DNA from: Candidatus Hydrogenedentota bacterium
GTDB lineage: Bacteria; Hydrogenedentota; Hydrogenedentia; Hydrogenedentales; SLHB01
Direction: 5' to 3'
Assembly: GCA_026387845.1 (NCBI GenBank)
Contig: JAPLKX010000334.1
Span: 1 to 6,609 of the forward strand
DNA length: 6,609 nt
Shown here one piece after another: positions 4,998-6,609 of the stretch (position 1 is the first letter of the stretch; every line of letters starts with the position of its first letter). The notes beneath the pieces are model-generated. The model was not told the origin of the DNA. It did not search any database and saw only the letters and a program-made list of their open reading frames with translations. Made by a program: the position numbers and the translations under genes.

Positions 4998-5899
4998 TAC
5001 TTCACCACCGGCGCCAGGTGCTCTTTCACAAACCTCTCCACGCCCGGCGAGTTCAAATGGTCGTAATCCGAAAATAACTCCGTGTCCATAATCGCGCCCG
5101 TGAAGTCGTAAAACTCCAACTCATAGCTCTTCTTGAACTCGTCAAGCTGGCGCATCAGCCTGTCTGCGCCCGGCTGCGGGCCAAGCAGAGTGGGGGGGAG
5201 GGCGATAACGACCCGCGACCCGCGCTGTTTCGCCATCTCCAGGATATCCCGCAGCGTTTGCGCATAATGCTGAAAATAGCCCTCGTTCAGCCCATCAAAA
5301 TACAGGCTCTCGACGCGCTGCCGCACCTTCTCCGGGTCCGGCTTTCCTTTGACCGTCTCAAAATCGCACGGCACCGTTCCGGCCGTCTGGCTGACCCAGC
5401 GCCACGTAAACTTCGACTGCACGTAGATCAAAATTCGGCGGAACGGGATCTCGCTGCGCGCCATCGCCAGCAACATCGACGGACGCAGCGGCTCGTAATA
5501 CACGAACCGGTGGTCCTGGTTTGGTTGCGGCGAAAACATCGTGAACGGGTCGAGGAAAAACAGGATCGTGTGCGCCCGGTTGCCGCGCCCGTAAAACTCG
5601 CTTAGGTATATTTTCTCCGGCACAATCCCGCCGCCGAACGGCACCGCTATGTTGAACACCTTGCACCCAAGCTCGCGCTCGAAGCACTCCAGGTTGCATC
5701 TCACCCGCGTCAGCACACGCGCCCGCGACGTGCCCATCACCAACACGCCCACCTCCTCGCCACGCGGCATCGAAAGCAGCACCGAGTCCGTCTCGAACTG
5801 CTCGAACGCGTACCGCGAATCGATCACGGCCAGCACGGCGCCGGCGATGACCGCATTTATCACGGCGAACCCGCAGAGTTTTATAACAAACCGTTTCAT
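4997..5899 (-). CDS. Membrane-anchored SGNH-type hydrolase/acyltransferase (AlgJ/AlgX-like role inferred)
   Basis: 300 residues. A short basic N-terminus and one hydrophobic helix (about 8-27, CGFAVINAVIAGAVLAVI) suggest an inner-membrane anchor with an extracytoplasmic domain. GVLVMGTSRARV (51-62) is a strand followed by the G-x-S nucleophile turn with S58. FNIAVPFGGG (82-91) sits where the block of Gly/Asn oxyanion residues lies. SDYDHLNSPG (277-286) supplies the Asp-x-x-His end motif (D278, H281). These are the marks of the SGNH fold, as in the AlgJ/AlgX and DltD-type proteins that work with MBOAT acyltransferases, although overall similarity to those named proteins is not evident by eye. 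The MBOAT gene lies 73 nt upstream on the same strand, which supports a role in moving acyl groups to an exopolysaccharide. The stop TAG (4997-4999) shares a base with the first possible GTG of the lyase-like gene, so translation may be coupled. No strong ribosome site precedes ATG 5899. A simple esterase is the alternative. Confidence 0.78.
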   Translation of the reverse strand: MKRFVIKLCGFAVINAVIAGAVLAVIDSRYAFEQFETDSVLLSMPRGEEVGVLVMGTSRARVLTRVRCNLECFERELGCKVFNIAVPFGGGIVPEKIYLSEFYGRGNRAHTILFFLDPFTMFSPQPNQDHRFVYYEPLRPSMLLAMARSEIPFRRILIYVQSKFTWRWVSQTAGTVPCDFETVKGKPDPEKVRQRVESLYFDGLNEGYFQHYAQTLRDILEMAKQRGSRVVIALPPTLLGPQPGADRLMRQLDEFKKSYELEFYDFTGAIMDTELFSDYDHLNSPGVERFVKEHLAPVVK

Positions 5900-5915
5900 C
5901 TGAAAGCACTCTATC

Positions 5916-5966
5916 GTAGACGCGGCATCCTTGCCGCGTGGACAAGCGGCAGGATGCCGCTTCTAC
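5916..5966. repeat. 51-bp palindromic double-hairpin element in the MBOAT-SGNH gap
   Basis: The left arm 5916-5937 and right arm 5946-5966 are inverted copies with one mismatch and one extra base, separated by GTGGACAA (5938-5945). Each arm also folds alone: GCGGCA-TCCT-TGCCGC (5922-5937) and GCGGCA-GGA-TGCCGC (5946-5960). The element occupies most of the 73-nt gap between the MBOAT stop and the SGNH start. It can form one long stem or two adjacent hairpins, as REP/BIME-type sequences do. In the transcript it could stabilise or attenuate the mRNA between the genes. No T-run follows on the minus strand, so a full terminator is unlikely. Confidence 0.85.
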
Positions 5967-5972
5967 GTTTTC

Positions 5973-6609
5973 TCAAAACGTGAAGTAAATGAATTCCTTT
6001 TGCCGGAACACGCCAAAAATCACAATCGTCCAGATCAACGCCGAATACAACGCCCACCGCACCGGCAGCGGGCGGCGCGACAGCCACTCCAGCGTCAGCC
6101 CCCGCGCCTGGCAAACATGCACGACTTCAAGGATCGCAATCAGAGCGCCAAAAATGGCCAAATCCCGCGGCAGCACGCCCATCGACCGCACCACCTCATA
6201 AAACCCCCCCGGGTCGATCACCGCGCCCCAGCCACGCGCCAGTCCGCCCACTATGCCCGCCGCGTCTCCCACCGACCTCGCCCGGAAAAAGATCCACGCA
6301 AAACACACCAGCACAAATGTCGAGACGATGCGGATTGAATGATGCACCCGCGGTATGCGCGACAGCCCCAGCGCCGCCCCGGCTCTCTCCCGCGCCGGCA
6401 TCGTCAGTTTGCCCATGATGATGTAGCCCGCGTGAATGGCGCCCCACGCCAGAAACGTCCAGTTCGCCCCGTGCCACAACCCGCTGAGCAGGAACACCCC
6501 CGCAATGTTGATGCGCCAACGGCCCTCGCCCACGCGGTTGCCGCCCAGCGGGATGTACACGTAGTCGCGGAACCATGACGTCAGCGAGATGTGCCAACGC
6601 CGCCAGAAA
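5973..6609 (-). CDS. AlgI-like MBOAT O-acyltransferase, C-terminal part (5' end outside window)
   Basis: The frame enters at the right edge and encodes the last 211 residues. It starts FWRRWHISLTSWFRDYVYIP, then PLGGNR (20-25), then FLLSGLWHGANWTFLAWG (39-56). This is the signature of the AlgI/DltB branch of membrane-bound O-acyltransferases. The His of GLWHG (H46 of the fragment) corresponds to the invariant catalytic His, and the RRWHIS His is the other conserved one. Further hydrophobic segments lie at about 93-108, 150-166 and 185-201, and the protein ends FRQKEFIYFTF, as AlgI proteins do. AlgI takes acyl groups from the cytoplasm and passes them to periplasmic SGNH partners that acetylate alginate. 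A full protein is about 460-520 residues, so more than half lies outside. The polymer acylated here is unknown. It is the first visible gene of the cluster with the SGNH and lyase-like genes downstream. The TGA stop is at 5973-5975. Confidence 0.95.
   Translation of the reverse strand, partial: FWRRWHISLTSWFRDYVYIPLGGNRVGEGRWRINIAGVFLLSGLWHGANWTFLAWGAIHAGYIIMGKLTMPARERAGAALGLSRIPRVHHSIRIVSTFVLVCFAWIFFRARSVGDAAGIVGGLARGWGAVIDPGGFYEVVRSMGVLPRDLAIFGALIAILEVVHVCQARGLTLEWLSRRPLPVRWALYSALIWTIVIFGVFRQKEFIYFTF

Noticed and set aside
5911..6114. A 67-codon minus-strand frame over the palindrome and the MBOAT 3' end
   Set aside because: It overlaps the certain MBOAT frame and the palindromic element, and its Ala/Gly/Val-rich sequence is a frame shadow.

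Overview
The window most likely comes from a chromosome of an uncultured-type bacterium of the Planctomycetota / Verrucomicrobiota / Lentisphaerota / Hydrogenedentota kind. This is an inference from three things: a remnant of a DUF1559 pseudopilin-like protein with a perfect H-X9-DG motif, a GC-rich composition, and many short palindromic and tandem repeats between genes. No rRNA, tRNA or other marker gene is present to fix the taxon.

Layout, left to right. Bases 2-118 (+) hold the C-terminus of an unidentified protein, possibly a transposase. Bases 179-352 (+) hold the decayed C-terminal end of a DUF1559 / H-X9-DG protein. From about 413 onward every convincing gene is on the minus strand. 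First comes a complete NtrC-type response regulator (413-1813) whose sigma-54-contacting GAFTGA loop is replaced. A short possible gene (1835-2014) lies just upstream of it, followed by a two-module VOC ring-cleaving dioxygenase (2085-3041). Bases 3042-3812 have no intact gene. They hold three 67-70 bp tandem repeats, a ~200 bp element of nested hairpins with inverted ends, a C-terminal relict of an alpha/beta-hydrolase, a 9-bp repeat, a small hairpin and a 7-bp repeat.

The right-hand part (3813-6609) is a three-gene minus-strand cluster, read from the right edge inward: an AlgI-like MBOAT O-acyltransferase (5' end outside the window), a membrane-anchored SGNH-type protein, and a lipoprotein of the alginate lyase (PL5-like, PF05426-type) superfamily. 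By analogy with the alginate genes (AlgI with AlgJ/AlgX, and AlgL), the MBOAT protein would pass acyl groups across the membrane, the SGNH protein would transfer them to an extracytoplasmic polysaccharide, and the lyase-like lipoprotein would trim or bind that polymer. The lyase-like protein lacks the expected catalytic His, so its activity or substrate may differ.

The main points of interest are the response regulator without GAFTGA, the atypical polysaccharide-acylation cluster, and the repeats. A 9-bp repeat occurs at the SGNH/lyase junction and again beside the hydrolase relict. A 51-bp double-hairpin palindrome fills the gap between the MBOAT and SGNH genes.
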